Assembly: GCF_019669965.1 (NCBI RefSeq) | Contig: NZ_AP019781.1 | Coordinates: 2,419,092 to 2,483,091 of the forward strand | Source of the DNA: Methanoculleus chikugoensis | GTDB taxonomy: Archaea; Halobacteriota; Methanomicrobia; Methanomicrobiales; Methanoculleaceae | Direction: 5' to 3' | DNA length: 64,000 nt | Shown here: positions 63,999 through 64,000 of the stretch, piece by piece | Numbering within the stretch: the first letter of the stretch is position 1 | Layout of the letters: every line of letters starts with the position of its first letter | Made by a program: the position numbers and the translations under genes | Notes under the pieces: model-generated | Told to the model about the DNA's origin: nothing | Databases searched by the model: none | The model's input: only the letters and a program-made list of their open reading frames with translations

Positions 63999-64000
63999 CC

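Overview
The window looks like a chromosomal piece of a GC-rich methanogenic archaeon of the Methanomicrobiales, most like Methanoculleus (lineage inferred from gene content, not from a search). The supporting genes are AtwA (methyl-coenzyme M reductase activation), the large subunit of the archaeal replicative polymerase PolD, ribose-1,5-bisphosphate isomerase, a split archaeal-type glutamate synthase, an aconitase X-type phosphomevalonate dehydratase, a type II methionine aminopeptidase, and many secreted proteins and lipoproteins with membrane-anchored winged-helix regulators.

Layout. 1-2.7 kb: AtwA (cut by the left edge), a HAD protein and R15P isomerase. 2.7-13.7 kb: an accessory region with two related membrane-anchored regulators, secreted proteins and lipoproteins, an orphan RelE-like toxin, an ABC-2 permease, a secreted-protein pseudogene, a 345-bp element with 22-bp perfect terminal inverted repeats, and two genes that share about 200 bp of near-identical promoter plus leader. 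13.7-18.5 kb: conserved genes (MBL hydrolase, AAA ATPase, two M24 peptidases, an HTH protein, tRNA-Asn). 18.5-21.1 kb: small proteins, a broken pyridoxamine-oxidase-like gene and a DUF3800 gene next to a candidate structured RNA. 21.3-24.9 kb: a metal or corrinoid ABC importer operon. 25-38 kb: ClC channel, PRC-barrel protein, lipoproteins, an M13 peptidase and a two-gene operon for a 1060-residue secreted protein. 38-44.2 kb: accessory material (YitT-like protein, HEPN remnant, Fic protein, then an AT-rich island with an M48 peptidase, a frameshifted gene, a coiled-coil protein and a SIR2-like protein) ending at tRNA-Leu. 44.3-58.7 kb: PolD large subunit with a mini-intein, a histidine kinase/receiver/CheB-like operon, HEAT-repeat proteins, DJ-1/PfpI, a P-type ATPase and an ArsB/NhaD-type permease. 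58.8-64 kb: nitrogen assimilation (glutamine synthetase divergent from glutamate synthase) and phosphomevalonate dehydratase, cut by the right edge.

The points most worth attention are: two overlapping GGAA-N6-TTCC sites (NrpR operator consensus) between the glnA TATA box and start codon; a 10-bp hairpin placing the permease start codon in its loop; the shared leaders at 4.2 and 8.3 kb; the candidate RNA beside DUF3800; the short inverted-repeat element; the intein that splits the PolD catalytic loop and ends in Gln; and several genes broken by one or two small lesions. Names come from motifs and remembered family knowledge; no search was run.
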